From an uncultured Bacteroidota bacterium (GTDB taxonomy: Bacteria > Bacteroidota > Bacteroidia > Bacteroidales > UBA12481), in the NCBI GenBank assembly GCA_903851365.1, contig CAINOB010000061.1, positions 1-64,000 on the forward strand: a DNA stretch of 64,000 bases, given 5' to 3'. The notes beneath the pieces were generated by a model. It made no database searches and had not been told where the DNA came from. It saw only the letters and a list, made by a program, of their open reading frames with translations. The translations under genes were made by a program, and so were the position numbers. Positions 1 to 8,858 of this stretch are shown here, in pieces. Each line of letters opens with the position of its first letter. Within the stretch, counting starts at the first letter, position 1.

Positions 1-2039
1 GGCTTAAGGTTTCCATCAAAATCAATGATGGAAGTATTTGCTGTACAGGGATAACTGTCGTGCCCCATCCAAATGATGAACCCACCGCATCCCGGAAAAC
101 GCTTTTTGCATGCTTTTAGGGCGATTGCCAAACCCTGCGCTTGTCGATCCTGGCTCCACTTAACATAATCCTCCAGGTTGTCAGGAGCCTTTCCCAGGTG
201 TTCTCTTAAATAATCATCCCATTCGATCCACCAGCTAAAAGGGTTCCAAAGGGGATTATCCTGATTTGCAGGTAATGCATTGAGGTCGCCCTTGTATTTG
301 TTGATTAAAGCTGCAGATGAACAACCTCCGACCCCTACTTCTGAATGCATCAGGGCATCATCGAGTTTCCAGAAGTTTTCGACTGATGCCATCGTTTTAT
401 CTGTTTCAGTAAATGGCAGGGTCCAGGGACCGTGAACATCCCAATTGATCCCTTTGCCGAAGTTGTCGAGGCCTTCCCAGATGTTAATTCCTGATGGAGA
501 TCCTGGCACAAACCTTCTTCCCGGATCTTCAGCCATCACAATCTCTTTCAGGCTTCGAATCATAGGATGTTTGTCCGTAACCATTGCCTTATCGCCATAT
601 TCGTATAATTCATTTCCTGCGCACCATAAGAGTAATGAAACGTGGTTTTGAATTCGTTTAACATAGCTGCGGGCAATAACAGATACGGTTTGAATCTCAG
701 TGGGCGCTTCGGGCGGATAATTGTCATAACCACCTGATGATAAAGGAAATTCCTGCCAAAGTAAAAAGCCTAACTCATCGCACAGGTCATAAAACCAATC
801 CTTTTCAATCTTAGCTCCTCCCCATACGCGAAATACGTTGGCACCTAATTCTTTATAGGTAGTTAAAAGCTTACGGTAATCTGCTTCACGCAGATCAGCA
901 AAATTAGGGCGAATAGGGGTCCAGTTAACTCCTTGCAGAAATGTTGGAGTATTGTTTACTACACATAACCACGGATCAGCACCAGCAGGTGCATATTGAT
1001 TAGCCTCCCAGCTGATATTTTTAAAACCAACCTTTTGCCTGATCTCCTGGCGAAATGTCCCGTTTTCATCATAGAGGGTGCATAACAATTGATAAAGCGG
1101 TTGATCACCTTGTCCATTGGGCCACCAGCGTTTTATTTTCAAATTGTTCCAAACCTTTCCATCACGAATCTGGGTGCATGGAACCACTTCCTTGATAATC
1201 AGATTCCCGTCAGCATCTTTTAACTGTACGGAGAGATTTCCTTTGATGGCGCCGGGATCCATATCAGCCGACATCTTCAGTTCTCCGATCTCATTGATTT
1301 TATCTGCCTGGCTTAATACCTTGAGATTTTCGATACTTACGATATCCTTTTCACTGATTTCGAGTTGAATATCATCCCAAATGCCAATCTGAACATTGCG
1401 CGGCATCCAATCCCAGACATAGTAGAACCTGGGTTTCCAGTCTTTAATTTTTGAAGCGTAGGTTGGGACCCCCAGATATCTAGGCGGAGGGTTGAATGCG
1501 ATCTCAAGCGTATTGTCACTCTCTTTCAAAAATGAAGTTATATCAAATGTATAAGGGATGTGGGTATTATTGAATTGACCAGCTTCCCGGGAGTTCACCA
1601 GAATAAAGCCATTATCATCGAGACCTTTACATATCAGTCTGATTGTTTTTTTTCTGCTGATCCATTCATCGGGAATTTTAACAGAAAATAACCAGCTTCG
1701 GTTTTCCACCCATTCGCAGTCGTTGTGGTTTAACCCGATATTCCAGTCTTTTATAATACCCGCATTTTTCAATGCCATCTGTACAGATCCGGGGACTGTC
1801 GCAGGAATTCCCCTGATCTCAGAATTCTTCTTCGGGTTTGGGATAAATTGGGAGGTTCTGAAACTTTCAGGGCTAAAGCCCCAAAGCTTCCATTCCAGTG
1901 ACGAAGTATTATACGTTTTTTGAATCTGATTAGTGAAACTTGCACCATTGTTTTGTGCACTCAGATAACCTGCTGCTGAACTTAAAAAAATAATAATCAG
2001 ATAAGGAATTGACATCTTACCCCATTGATATTGCTTCAT
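1..2039 (-). CDS. Glycoside hydrolase family 2 protein, beta-mannosidase-like (C-terminus beyond window)
   Basis: This is a secreted or periplasmic GH2 exo-glycosidase that would release a sugar, probably a mannosyl or related residue, from the non-reducing end of glycans. The frame runs from an ATG at 2039 to base 1 with no stop, about 679 codons, so the C-terminus is missing. A signal peptide ends near LSAQ (about residue 29). A jelly-roll sugar-binding domain and an Ig-like domain follow, then the TIM barrel. The WCAGNE motif near residue 475 carries the likely acid/base glutamate, and HSEVG near residue 566 carries the likely nucleophile. The substrate is inferred: an exo-glucosaminidase or another GH2 subfamily is possible. 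The gene downstream lies outside the window. Confidence 0.85.
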   Translation of the reverse strand, partial: MKQYQWGKMSIPYLIIIFLSSAAGYLSAQNNGASFTNQIQKTYNTSSLEWKLWGFSPESFRTSQFIPNPKKNSEIRGIPATVPGSVQMALKNAGIIKDWNIGLNHNDCEWVENRSWLFSVKIPDEWISRKKTIRLICKGLDDNGFILVNSREAGQFNNTHIPYTFDITSFLKESDNTLEIAFNPPPRYLGVPTYASKIKDWKPRFYYVWDWMPRNVQIGIWDDIQLEISEKDIVSIENLKVLSQADKINEIGELKMSADMDPGAIKGNLSVQLKDADGNLIIKEVVPCTQIRDGKVWNNLKIKRWWPNGQGDQPLYQLLCTLYDENGTFRQEIRQKVGFKNISWEANQYAPAGADPWLCVVNNTPTFLQGVNWTPIRPNFADLREADYRKLLTTYKELGANVFRVWGGAKIEKDWFYDLCDELGFLLWQEFPLSSGGYDNYPPEAPTEIQTVSVIARSYVKRIQNHVSLLLWCAGNELYEYGDKAMVTDKHPMIRSLKEIVMAEDPGRRFVPGSPSGINIWEGLDNFGKGINWDVHGPWTLPFTETDKTMASVENFWKLDDALMHSEVGVGGCSSAALINKYKGDLNALPANQDNPLWNPFSWWIEWDDYLREHLGKAPDNLEDYVKWSQDRQAQGLAIALKACKKRFPGCGGFIIWMGHDSYPCTANTSIIDFDGNLK

Positions 2040-2060
2040 GTATGTGGTTGTTTACTACCG

Positions 2061-3008
2061 TTAATTATTCTTCACGCAACGTACAGAAAATCCGTAATTC
2101 CGGTAATAGTTAAAGCGACTTACTCCGATATACTTATATCCCAGATAACGGCCCCACGAGTGTGCTGAGTCGTCGATAGTGGCGGTCCAGTAATTTGTGT
2201 CGATCCGCAAATCATAGAAAAGTCCGTCATAATTCCGGTGACCACCTGCCAGAGCAGTAAAGCCGCTTTCATTGGTAGCGCCGGTGTTCGGGCTATCCCA
2301 ATGATTTAATCCGGTTTCTTTCATTTTACCCCCGGCCGATTCACCCAGAAAATCAGTTAATTCCGACCATTCGGCATCAGTGGGCAGATGCCAGCCTATT
2401 GGGCATGCATCGATTGCTGCCGCCCAGTTATACAGGGCGCCATAGATTTGATAGTATCCCGTTAGCATGGCTTCTGCGGCATCACTGCCATTGTATCCGG
2501 ATACATAGTAAAACTTTTTGTCATCCACCCAGTTTGAACCGTGGGTTGGCGGGCTGACCATCGGAAGAAAAGCAAGGTTTTCTGACATCCAGGTTTGCCG
2601 GCCAATTCGTAAATAGCCGTAAACATGTCCATCGCGGGCATCTGTAAATGTTAATTGGGGTTTTTCTGCAGCAGTCACCAGTAGTACAATGACCGCCTGA
2701 TCGGTGAGCTCGTCTTCATTCCTGACTTCAACCTTCGCATTGTAGATTGCGGGTAGTATAAATTTATGACTGGCTAAAGGATTTGACGACCACTCGGTAT
2801 CCCAGTGGCCATCGCTTTCCCAATCCCATCGGTAATGCAGCCGGCATTGGCACTTTTCATGATTATTGCTTACGCTGGCGTCAAAGTGAAAAATAGTTTC
2901 AGTAGTTCCGGTAAACGGATCCACCGAAAGGGAGGCAGTTGGGGGAGTGATTTTTGAACAGGAAAGAACAAGGGCTGTCACCAGGAGGAATAATGTCAGC
3001 CTTTTCAT
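2061..3008 (-). CDS. PKD and FISUMP domain lipoprotein
   Basis: This is a predicted outer-membrane or surface lipoprotein of 315 aa. A hydrophobic signal ends in a lipobox with Cys17 (VLSC). Residues about 25-110 form one PKD-like Ig domain, with the typical YRWDWESDG segment. Residues about 120-314 match the Fibrobacter succinogenes major paralogous domain: ENLAF, then GWHLPTDAEW, then a final GFSVRCVK. The role of FISUMP domains is not established; they are common on surface proteins of Bacteroidota and Fibrobacteres. A longer paralog with four PKD-like domains lies at 37116-38867. The gene stands alone, 21 nt upstream of the GH2 start and in the same direction, so the two may be co-transcribed. 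Confidence 0.85.
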   Translation of the reverse strand: MKRLTLFLLVTALVLSCSKITPPTASLSVDPFTGTTETIFHFDASVSNNHEKCQCRLHYRWDWESDGHWDTEWSSNPLASHKFILPAIYNAKVEVRNEDELTDQAVIVLLVTAAEKPQLTFTDARDGHVYGYLRIGRQTWMSENLAFLPMVSPPTHGSNWVDDKKFYYVSGYNGSDAAEAMLTGYYQIYGALYNWAAAIDACPIGWHLPTDAEWSELTDFLGESAGGKMKETGLNHWDSPNTGATNESGFTALAGGHRNYDGLFYDLRIDTNYWTATIDDSAHSWGRYLGYKYIGVSRFNYYRNYGFSVRCVKNN

Positions 3009-3096
3009 TGGAGGTAAGAGTTTGGTTTTCTTCCTCTAAGTTAGTGTTAATAAAATAACTTAAGACAAGATTATTTTCCTTTGAAATTTCCAATAC

Positions 3097-3438
3097 TCAT
3101 GCAACCCGGGTCGATAAGGTTCCGGCCGAAAACTCTTCGCGGTGTTTTAATTTTGACTTGTGAATCTGATGGGCAGCCTCATTAAAGACCAGACTGAGCT
3201 TCTTCTCGAATTCCTTCTTGTCAAGATCGGATTTGATCAATACCTGGGCTATGTGTGATTCACCTGCCTGGGTTATGTTTTTTAGAGCCGGGGAATTGAT
3301 TTCCATATCATAGTATTCAATCAGCTCAAGTCCTTCCTGACGAATATATTTAGTCAACACCTCCATGCAGAGTATCGCTTCATATTCATACTGTGGCAGA
3401 AAAATCAGACCGGTGCCAAAAATTGAACTTGCTTTCAT
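3097..3438 (-). CDS. Small protein resembling part of the glutamate synthase GATase-2 domain
   Basis: This 113-aa protein has no signal peptide. By eye, its sequence follows the early part of the class II glutamine amidotransferase domain of glutamate synthase large subunits. A GxGxIFLPQ segment comes first, then a helix, then LELIEYYDMEINSPAL (in GltB: a Gly-Trp-Arg-x-Val-Pro-Val-Asn-type stretch), then FEKKL, and finally a terminal LSTR at the place where GltB reads SLS(S/T)(R/K)T. It lacks the N-terminal catalytic cysteine and everything after LSTR, so it cannot be an active amidotransferase. It may be a gene remnant or a repurposed stand-alone fragment. The assignment rests on pattern memory and needs a profile search. 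No gltB or gltD lies nearby. Confidence 0.5.
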   Translation of the reverse strand: MKASSIFGTGLIFLPQYEYEAILCMEVLTKYIRQEGLELIEYYDMEINSPALKNITQAGESHIAQVLIKSDLDKKEFEKKLSLVFNEAAHQIHKSKLKHREEFSAGTLSTRVA

Positions 3439-3576
3439 CTTTTATCCTTTCATCAGTTGTAAATAACTATGCAAATATAATGCAATAATATACATCAAAA
3501 TATGCATATAACAACATAAATGGTCAAAATCTAGCTGAATTCAACAACTTAGTGCATAATTATACAAATATTTAGA

Positions 3577-4539
3577 TCAGTTTGGAGCTAGATGAATATT
3601 GCCGACTTCGAAATTAAAAAACCGAAAATCCCGTTTAAATCCCCTGGCGGATATTTTCAGGAGGTCACCGTTTCTTTCGATCGTCAGGTAAAAATAGATT
3701 GGTTTGGATTCCTGATTCAGCAGATCCTGATTAGTACGTTTCTCCATCGCCAATAACGGTTGAGTAATGCCGCCACCACCGCCAATCACCAGGTAATGCT
3801 TCCCTTTGGCCCCCGCAAAATATTCCAGGTTGTGTGAATGCCCACTGATAAAGAGTACTGATTTTTTTGAATTCTCAAACGTAGGTACAATCAGGTTTTT
3901 TACTGGTTGGGAGGACCCTACAATGGCACTGTTGCTGAATGGAGCATGATGGGTACAAACAATTATTGATAGGGTTGCCCGATCCGAATCAAGAGAATCC
4001 ATGGTCGAACGATACCATTTTAACTGGTTTTTAATCTCGTCTTCATCAAGATTGCTGAAGTTAGAGTTGATCATGATGATCGCGATGGAATCAATGTTAA
4101 CAACATAACCATTTAGCATTCCTTTTGGGAACCTCTCCAGAAAATTCCTGATGCCGGAAGATCGATTAAAAATGTATTCATGATTTCCAGGCAGGGCGTA
4201 TACTTCGGTTCCAGGGTTTTTTAATGAACCCAATAAATAATCCAATGGATGCCATGCGTCTTGTCGTGAACCGGCGGATACCATGTCGCCGGTCATGAAC
4301 AAATATTTTGGCTGACTCCTGATAATATCAGCAAACAAACTGTCCCTTGCCTCCTCATTACGATAAGATTTCAACAAGATCTTTTCTGTCGCCATCGGAG
4401 CTTGAAAATCGCTGATAAAGTCGATCTTATGATTTTTTGGGCTCACCTGGGCCAACCCGCAGGAGAAACCAATCGTAAGAAACATCAGGATAGATCTGAA
4501 TAGCATAACTAAGGCTAATTTTAAGAAACAATAAACCAC
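3577..4539 (-). CDS. Secreted calcineurin-like metallophosphoesterase
   Basis: A predicted exported phosphoesterase of 320 aa with a dinuclear metal centre. The N-terminus is hydrophobic, ending near CGLAQ; an internal ATG at 4506 is also a possible start. Metallophosphoesterase motifs appear in order: DFISDFQ (where the usual D-x-H has Gln in place of His), TGDMV, GNHEY, THHAPF and SGHSHN. The missing first histidine is unusual and may alter metal binding, although related families tolerate it. Substrate is unknown. The start lies 6 nt downstream of the stop of the membrane transporter gene at 4546-5190, which points to co-transcription with it. Confidence 0.8.
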   Translation of the reverse strand: MVYCFLKLALVMLFRSILMFLTIGFSCGLAQVSPKNHKIDFISDFQAPMATEKILLKSYRNEEARDSLFADIIRSQPKYLFMTGDMVSAGSRQDAWHPLDYLLGSLKNPGTEVYALPGNHEYIFNRSSGIRNFLERFPKGMLNGYVVNIDSIAIIMINSNFSNLDEDEIKNQLKWYRSTMDSLDSDRATLSIIVCTHHAPFSNSAIVGSSQPVKNLIVPTFENSKKSVLFISGHSHNLEYFAGAKGKHYLVIGGGGGITQPLLAMEKRTNQDLLNQESKPIYFYLTIERNGDLLKISARGFKRDFRFFNFEVGNIHLAPN

Positions 4540-4545
4540 TTATTC

Positions 4546-5190
4546 TTAGAAGGAAACGAATATTGCCAGGATTCCCAGAGCAATCAGGACAGCTCCCGTG
4601 AAAAGCTTTTCGTGATGCTCGAGAGTGTGCGACCGGATCTTACTGGAACCCTTCAATCCCGCATATACCAGCAATAGCATCAGAGAAACAGTTATTATGG
4701 TATAAACGGCTGAAACAATAAAGATTCCTTTCCAGCCAATTCTCGCGGCTTGAAAATAATAAGTCTCTATTTCAACACACGGGGTCAGGAACATGGCAAT
4801 GCTCAAACTCACCAGTATACCGATTGTTGATTTTCCTGGCTTATTGATATTGGCTCCGCCAACTTTAGCATGATGATCGTGGTGGTGGTGATTACGATCC
4901 CTCAAATCTAAAATCAGGTATATTAAGCCAAGGCCGGTCAGGATCGATGGAGCAACATAGCGCATTACTGCGCTATAGCTGGTTGATAGTTTAATCCCAA
5001 TAAGACCCACTAGGATGCCGATAATTACGGTGCTTAAAGTATGAGCAAACCCTGTGATCACTGTTGCAGACAGAGTTTCTTTCATGGTCCATTTTTCTGT
5101 TTTTCCTAATGCGACCAAAGGAATCCAGTGGTTGGGAATGGCTGCATGCACTAAGCTCAAAAGAAGGCTGCCAACGAATATTTGCCACAT
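4546..5190 (-). CDS. NicO/HupE-like membrane metal transporter
   Basis: An integral membrane protein of 214 aa with about six hydrophobic segments. The N-terminal HAAIPNHWIPL segment and the histidine-rich loop (HHHHDHH near residue 100) fit nickel/cobalt or related divalent-metal exporters of the NicO/RcnA and UreH-like group. TPCVE near residue 137 in a later helix is similar to conserved polar motifs in such proteins. The metal is not determinable from sequence. It lies between the methyltransferase gene (25 nt upstream) and the phosphoesterase gene (6 nt downstream), and the three may form an operon. Confidence 0.7.
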   Translation of the reverse strand: MWQIFVGSLLLSLVHAAIPNHWIPLVALGKTEKWTMKETLSATVITGFAHTLSTVIIGILVGLIGIKLSTSYSAVMRYVAPSILTGLGLIYLILDLRDRNHHHHDHHAKVGGANINKPGKSTIGILVSLSIAMFLTPCVEIETYYFQAARIGWKGIFIVSAVYTIITVSLMLLLVYAGLKGSSKIRSHTLEHHEKLFTGAVLIALGILAIFVSF

Positions 5191-5215
5191 TTTTTTTGAT
5201 TTAGAAGCGGTATTA

Positions 5216-6199
5216 TCAATTTATAAGGGGTTTTTCAATAAGGAAGTAGGCGCCAAAATTATGGTCACCTTCATCGATAAGATTGAACCCGCTTTTTTCG
5301 AATAGTTTTTTCCAGTTGCCGCGGGTGGCAAATGCCAGACTCAGAACATTGGAAATTGCAAAGGACGAATATCCCCTGACGATCACGATGAGTAAGAACC
5401 TTCCTCCTGGTTTTAATATCCGGTACATTTCCAGTAATGCCGGCAACTTGTTTTCACCCAGATGGTCGAACATATAAGAACTTGCTGCAGCATCAAAGGT
5501 GTTTGATTCAAAAGGTATGGCGGTAATATCGCCCTGTTCTATTTTTACCTTTGATGATATACCTGCTAATTCAAGATTATGTTTTAAAAGGCCTTTTCCG
5601 CCATCGTCAATATATCCTGCATCAAAACGGTCAAAAGCAACAATATTAATATTCGATGTGGTTTTCGATAACGAAATTGTTGTTCGTCCTGCCCCGCAGC
5701 CTGCGTCCAGGACCTTTCCTTTTCCAGACTTGAATAAGTCAACAAAAGGCAAAACCAAACCGTTGGTGCTTTGTGAAGCCCTGGCAATCATATTGCCAAG
5801 AAAGAAGTTTACTGCCAGCAACAGTAAAACGGTAAATACAATGATCTGAATAGCTGCATGGCCAGCCAGGCCGAAGTAGGAATAAAAAGCCAGCAGGGTA
5901 AGCAGGATTGAGGCAAAGCCAAACCCTTTGCTCCATTTTGCTGACCATCCGAAATCATAAACTTCCAGGGATTTTTCTTTCCTTAGTTTCCTCAGGGTTT
6001 TCTCTGGCAAAGCCATCCAGCCGCCAAATAAGGCGATCATTACGATCAATGCGTGAGTGACTATCAATCCAATCAGGACCGATGGAAATATTTTTTCCTC
6101 CGGTAAAAGGTTGATGTAGATTATTGCCAAAGCGGAAGCAACAATAATTACGATCCATGCGTGTGAGTGGTTCGAAAACCAGGTTCTGTTCTTAGTCAT
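5216..6199 (-). CDS. Membrane-anchored class I SAM-dependent methyltransferase
   Basis: This 327-aa protein has two parts. Residues about 1-150 contain three or four hydrophobic segments separated by a charged stretch. Residues about 155-327 are a Rossmann-fold methyltransferase with motif I at VLDAGCGAGRT, an acidic residue at the end of beta 2 (VAFDRFD), GDITAIPF, and the post-motif LKPGGRFLL. The substrate is unknown; membrane-anchored versions often act on lipids or quinones, but nothing here proves it. It is probably the first gene of an operon with the metal transporter and phosphoesterase. Confidence 0.75.
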   Translation of the reverse strand: MTKNRTWFSNHSHAWIVIIVASALAIIYINLLPEEKIFPSVLIGLIVTHALIVMIALFGGWMALPEKTLRKLRKEKSLEVYDFGWSAKWSKGFGFASILLTLLAFYSYFGLAGHAAIQIIVFTVLLLLAVNFFLGNMIARASQSTNGLVLPFVDLFKSGKGKVLDAGCGAGRTTISLSKTTSNINIVAFDRFDAGYIDDGGKGLLKHNLELAGISSKVKIEQGDITAIPFESNTFDAAASSYMFDHLGENKLPALLEMYRILKPGGRFLLIVIVRGYSSFAISNVLSLAFATRGNWKKLFEKSGFNLIDEGDHNFGAYFLIEKPLIN

Positions 6200-6296
6200 A
6201 GCATTATTTTTTTAAGATTAATTAATATGACTACAAAAATCGGAAGTCCAAAATCCTTGTTGTTTGCAAAACTTGGTGAACTGTTTGCAAATCTTG

Positions 6297-7229
6297 CTAT
6301 TTTATTTTAACCGGAATCAAAAGGTTGCGAGGGATATCCTCATAATGTTTGTCCATGGGATTTTCTTCAAACTGCTCGTAACATATCATTTCCGAAATCG
6401 AATATCCCATGGATTCAATGTAGTTGTGGTTTAGTGCAATCAGGGCTCCCAAAGTCTCATTAATATCACCAGTCACATTACATCTGATATATTGACCCTT
6501 GTTAAAGGTTATCAGGTTTATTCCTTTGGTGGGTTTAACCTCAGCGTTTACATCAATTCCACAAAGTATGCGGCACTTATCATAAGGGGTAATAAATGGG
6601 AAATCGAGCCAAATACCGTAGTACCGTGTTGAAGAATTAATCAACCCTCTTGGGAATGCCCATTGATAAAGGCTTTTAAATGCGAAAGAAATATTCTCTT
6701 TGTGGCTAAGTGTTGTCTGAATACAAGCAATTTTAAATGGATAAAGGGTAGTAACTTCAGGAGGAGAAGATATTTTTATGGTCTCAATTTTTTCCTGGAT
6801 GTTTATGATCGGCTCGATCCATGGTGCTTCCTCAACTATTGCCAGCTTGTTAATATTAAGCTCCTTTAACTGAATATTGGGGAGAGCCCTGAAATTATCT
6901 GCAGTGATGCCATAATAGTTTTTAAATGCCCTGCTGAAAATTGAATTGGAGGAAAATCCGCAGCCGTTAGCGATTTCATTAATCGCCAGATCAGGGAATA
7001 TCTTTAAAAAGTGAGCAGCTCGTTCAAGTCGCAGACGGATCACATATCGTTTGGGCGTTTCTGATAATGCTTCGCTAAAAATCCTTTGAAAATGAAAGGG
7101 TGAGTAATTGGCAATTCCGGCGATCGTTTCGAGCGAAACATCACCAGTAAGGTTCTGATTGATGTAATGCTGAACCTTCAGGACCGCTTGCTGGTATTCC
7201 GGTTTTATCGGGTGATCATGTTGATGCAT
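6297..7229 (-). CDS. AraC-family regulator with GyrI-like effector-binding domain
   Basis: A cytoplasmic transcription factor of 310 aa. Residues about 10-110 form the double helix-turn-helix of the AraC/XylS family: the first helices carry ETIAGIANYSPFHFQRIF, and the second carry INEIANGCGFSSNSIFSRAFK. Residues about 150-310 fit a GyrI-like (SOUL/BmrR-type) small-molecule binding domain. This arrangement, with the HTH first, is typical of the Rob/SoxS-like branch that responds to hydrophobic effectors. It is transcribed toward the methyltransferase operon, 97 nt away, which it might control, but no operator is evident. Confidence 0.85.
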   Translation of the reverse strand: MHQHDHPIKPEYQQAVLKVQHYINQNLTGDVSLETIAGIANYSPFHFQRIFSEALSETPKRYVIRLRLERAAHFLKIFPDLAINEIANGCGFSSNSIFSRAFKNYYGITADNFRALPNIQLKELNINKLAIVEEAPWIEPIINIQEKIETIKISSPPEVTTLYPFKIACIQTTLSHKENISFAFKSLYQWAFPRGLINSSTRYYGIWLDFPFITPYDKCRILCGIDVNAEVKPTKGINLITFNKGQYIRCNVTGDINETLGALIALNHNYIESMGYSISEMICYEQFEENPMDKHYEDIPRNLLIPVKIK

Positions 7230-7370
7230 GGGTTCCTATTGATTTCTCGCTCATCAAAGATGTAAAAAACAACAAGACAAAATTTATAACTGTTTAACTG
7301 AGATTAACAATCATTAAATTTTTTAGGGTGTTTATTTACTAGTAGAATGGGCAACTAAAAAACAAAAAAA

Positions 7371-8735
7371 ATGAAAATCTCAAAAAAAGTATCAGCGATG
7401 TCCATGATTCTGGGATCAATGTTGGTCCTGAATGTACAAGGACAAAATTGGGAGTGGGCTCAATCAGCCGGTGGTAAAGAGCTGGATTATGCGAACGGCA
7501 TTGTCAACGATTCTGATGGTAATGCTTACGTGGCAGGAAGTTTTAATGGAACCGCGACATTTGGCGATAAACAATTGACAAGTGCAGGCTTCTTCGATAT
7601 ATACATTGCCAAGTATTCTCCTGCGGGAAAAGTGCTTTGGGTTTTTCAAGCCGGAGGATCAGAGGGTGATGAGGCTTATGGATTAACTATCGACAGCAAT
7701 AACAGTCTTTATGTAACTGGCTATTTTTCTGGTAAAGCAACCTTTGGCGACAAACAGCTGACCAGCCTTGGCAACCGTGATTTCTTTATCGCAAAACTTA
7801 ATCCTGATGGGAAACTGCTTTGGGTGCAACCAGGGGGTGGTTCGGAGGATGAATTTGGGAAGGCTATTACCACCGATAATAAGGGAAATATTTTCGTGAC
7901 CGGAATTTTCCATACGACTTCCACCTTTAGCAAAAAGATAATCAGTAGTAAAGGCAAGGAAGATGTTTTCCTGGCAAATTATAGTACCGATGGTAATCTG
8001 AAATGGATTAAAAGTATTGGAGGAGGAGGCCGCGACGAAGCGACTGCAATTGAAGCCGATGCTAACGGAAATTCTTACCTCACAGGTTGGTTTACCGGAC
8101 TGGTTGACTTCGGAAAAACAAAGCTGACTGCCAGCGGTGATGATGATATCTTTATTGCAAAATATAACTCTAATGGGGAAGAAGTATGGGCAAACCAGGC
8201 AGGTGGCTTTAAGGGGGCCGATCGCTCCTACGGCATCACGGTTGATCCTCAGGGAAATTCTTATATCACAGGTTCATTTAACGGGAGTGCCAAATTCTCT
8301 TCCGTTTCACTGAAGAGTGTGGGTGCCGATGACTTTTTCCTAGCAAAATACAACAGTAGCGGAGTTATGCAGTGGGTAAAACAATCAGGCGGTAAGAACG
8401 GAGAGATTGGTAGAGCCGTCGATCTCGATGCTGCAGGAAACATCTATGTGTGCGGTGATTTTAATGCCTCTTTCATTCCTTCTTCAACCCAAAGTATTGG
8501 CGATTGGGATTTGTTCATCGTAAAATTTGATACCAAAGGGAACGTGATTGGCAGTAATCAGGCCGGGGGACAGGGATATGACCGTCCGACTGCAATGAGC
8601 ATAGATAAAAATGCTGGTGTTTATGTTACCGGAGTTTTTGAAAAGACATGCAATTTCGGTAAACAGTCACTAACGAATATTGGAAACTCAGATATCTTCA
8701 TAGCAAAAGCCAGGGAGTTTGAGCCTGCGCATTAG
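7371..8735 (+). CDS. Secreted SBBP-repeat beta-propeller protein
   Basis: A secreted protein of 454 aa with a signal peptide ending near NVQGQ (about residue 25). The remainder consists of seven to eight repeats of about 50 residues, each built on the pattern D-x-x-GN-x-Y-V-x-G-x-F, ATFG, LTS-x-G-x-x-D-x-FIAKY and a Trp. This is the seven-bladed beta-propeller (SBBP) repeat pattern. No catalytic motif and no clear type IX sorting domain is present, so the function is unknown; a binding or surface role is likely. It is monocistronic, with a strong terminator hairpin at 8761-8798. Confidence 0.8.
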   Translation: MKISKKVSAMSMILGSMLVLNVQGQNWEWAQSAGGKELDYANGIVNDSDGNAYVAGSFNGTATFGDKQLTSAGFFDIYIAKYSPAGKVLWVFQAGGSEGDEAYGLTIDSNNSLYVTGYFSGKATFGDKQLTSLGNRDFFIAKLNPDGKLLWVQPGGGSEDEFGKAITTDNKGNIFVTGIFHTTSTFSKKIISSKGKEDVFLANYSTDGNLKWIKSIGGGGRDEATAIEADANGNSYLTGWFTGLVDFGKTKLTASGDDDIFIAKYNSNGEEVWANQAGGFKGADRSYGITVDPQGNSYITGSFNGSAKFSSVSLKSVGADDFFLAKYNSSGVMQWVKQSGGKNGEIGRAVDLDAAGNIYVCGDFNASFIPSSTQSIGDWDLFIVKFDTKGNVIGSNQAGGQGYDRPTAMSIDKNAGVYVTGVFEKTCNFGKQSLTNIGNSDIFIAKAREFEPAH

Positions 8736-8760
8736 GCGATCAAGAAATCATTAAAAAATT

Positions 8761-8798
8761 AATCACCTGAAGGTTATCCTCTCAGGTGATTTTTTTTA
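8761..8798 (+). terminator. Rho-independent terminator
   Basis: A perfect 10-bp stem (AATCACCTGA at 8761-8770, TCAGGTGATT at 8782-8791) with an 11-nt loop is followed by a run of T. It lies 25 nt after the stop of the SBBP gene and should end that transcript. Confidence 0.85.
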
Positions 8799-8815
8799 TA
8801 ATCAAGTGTTATATT

Positions 8816-8823
8816 TACGTTTG
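8816..8823 (+). promoter_or_regulatory. Candidate Bacteroidota -7 box
   Basis: TACGTTTG matches the TAnnTTTG -7 consensus of Bacteroidota housekeeping promoters and lies 35 nt upstream of the symporter ATG. No clear TTTG -33 element is visible at the expected spacing, so the call is tentative. Confidence 0.45.
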
Positions 8824-8858
8824 TTAAGTCAGTCTGTTAAACCTTAATACCAAACCCA

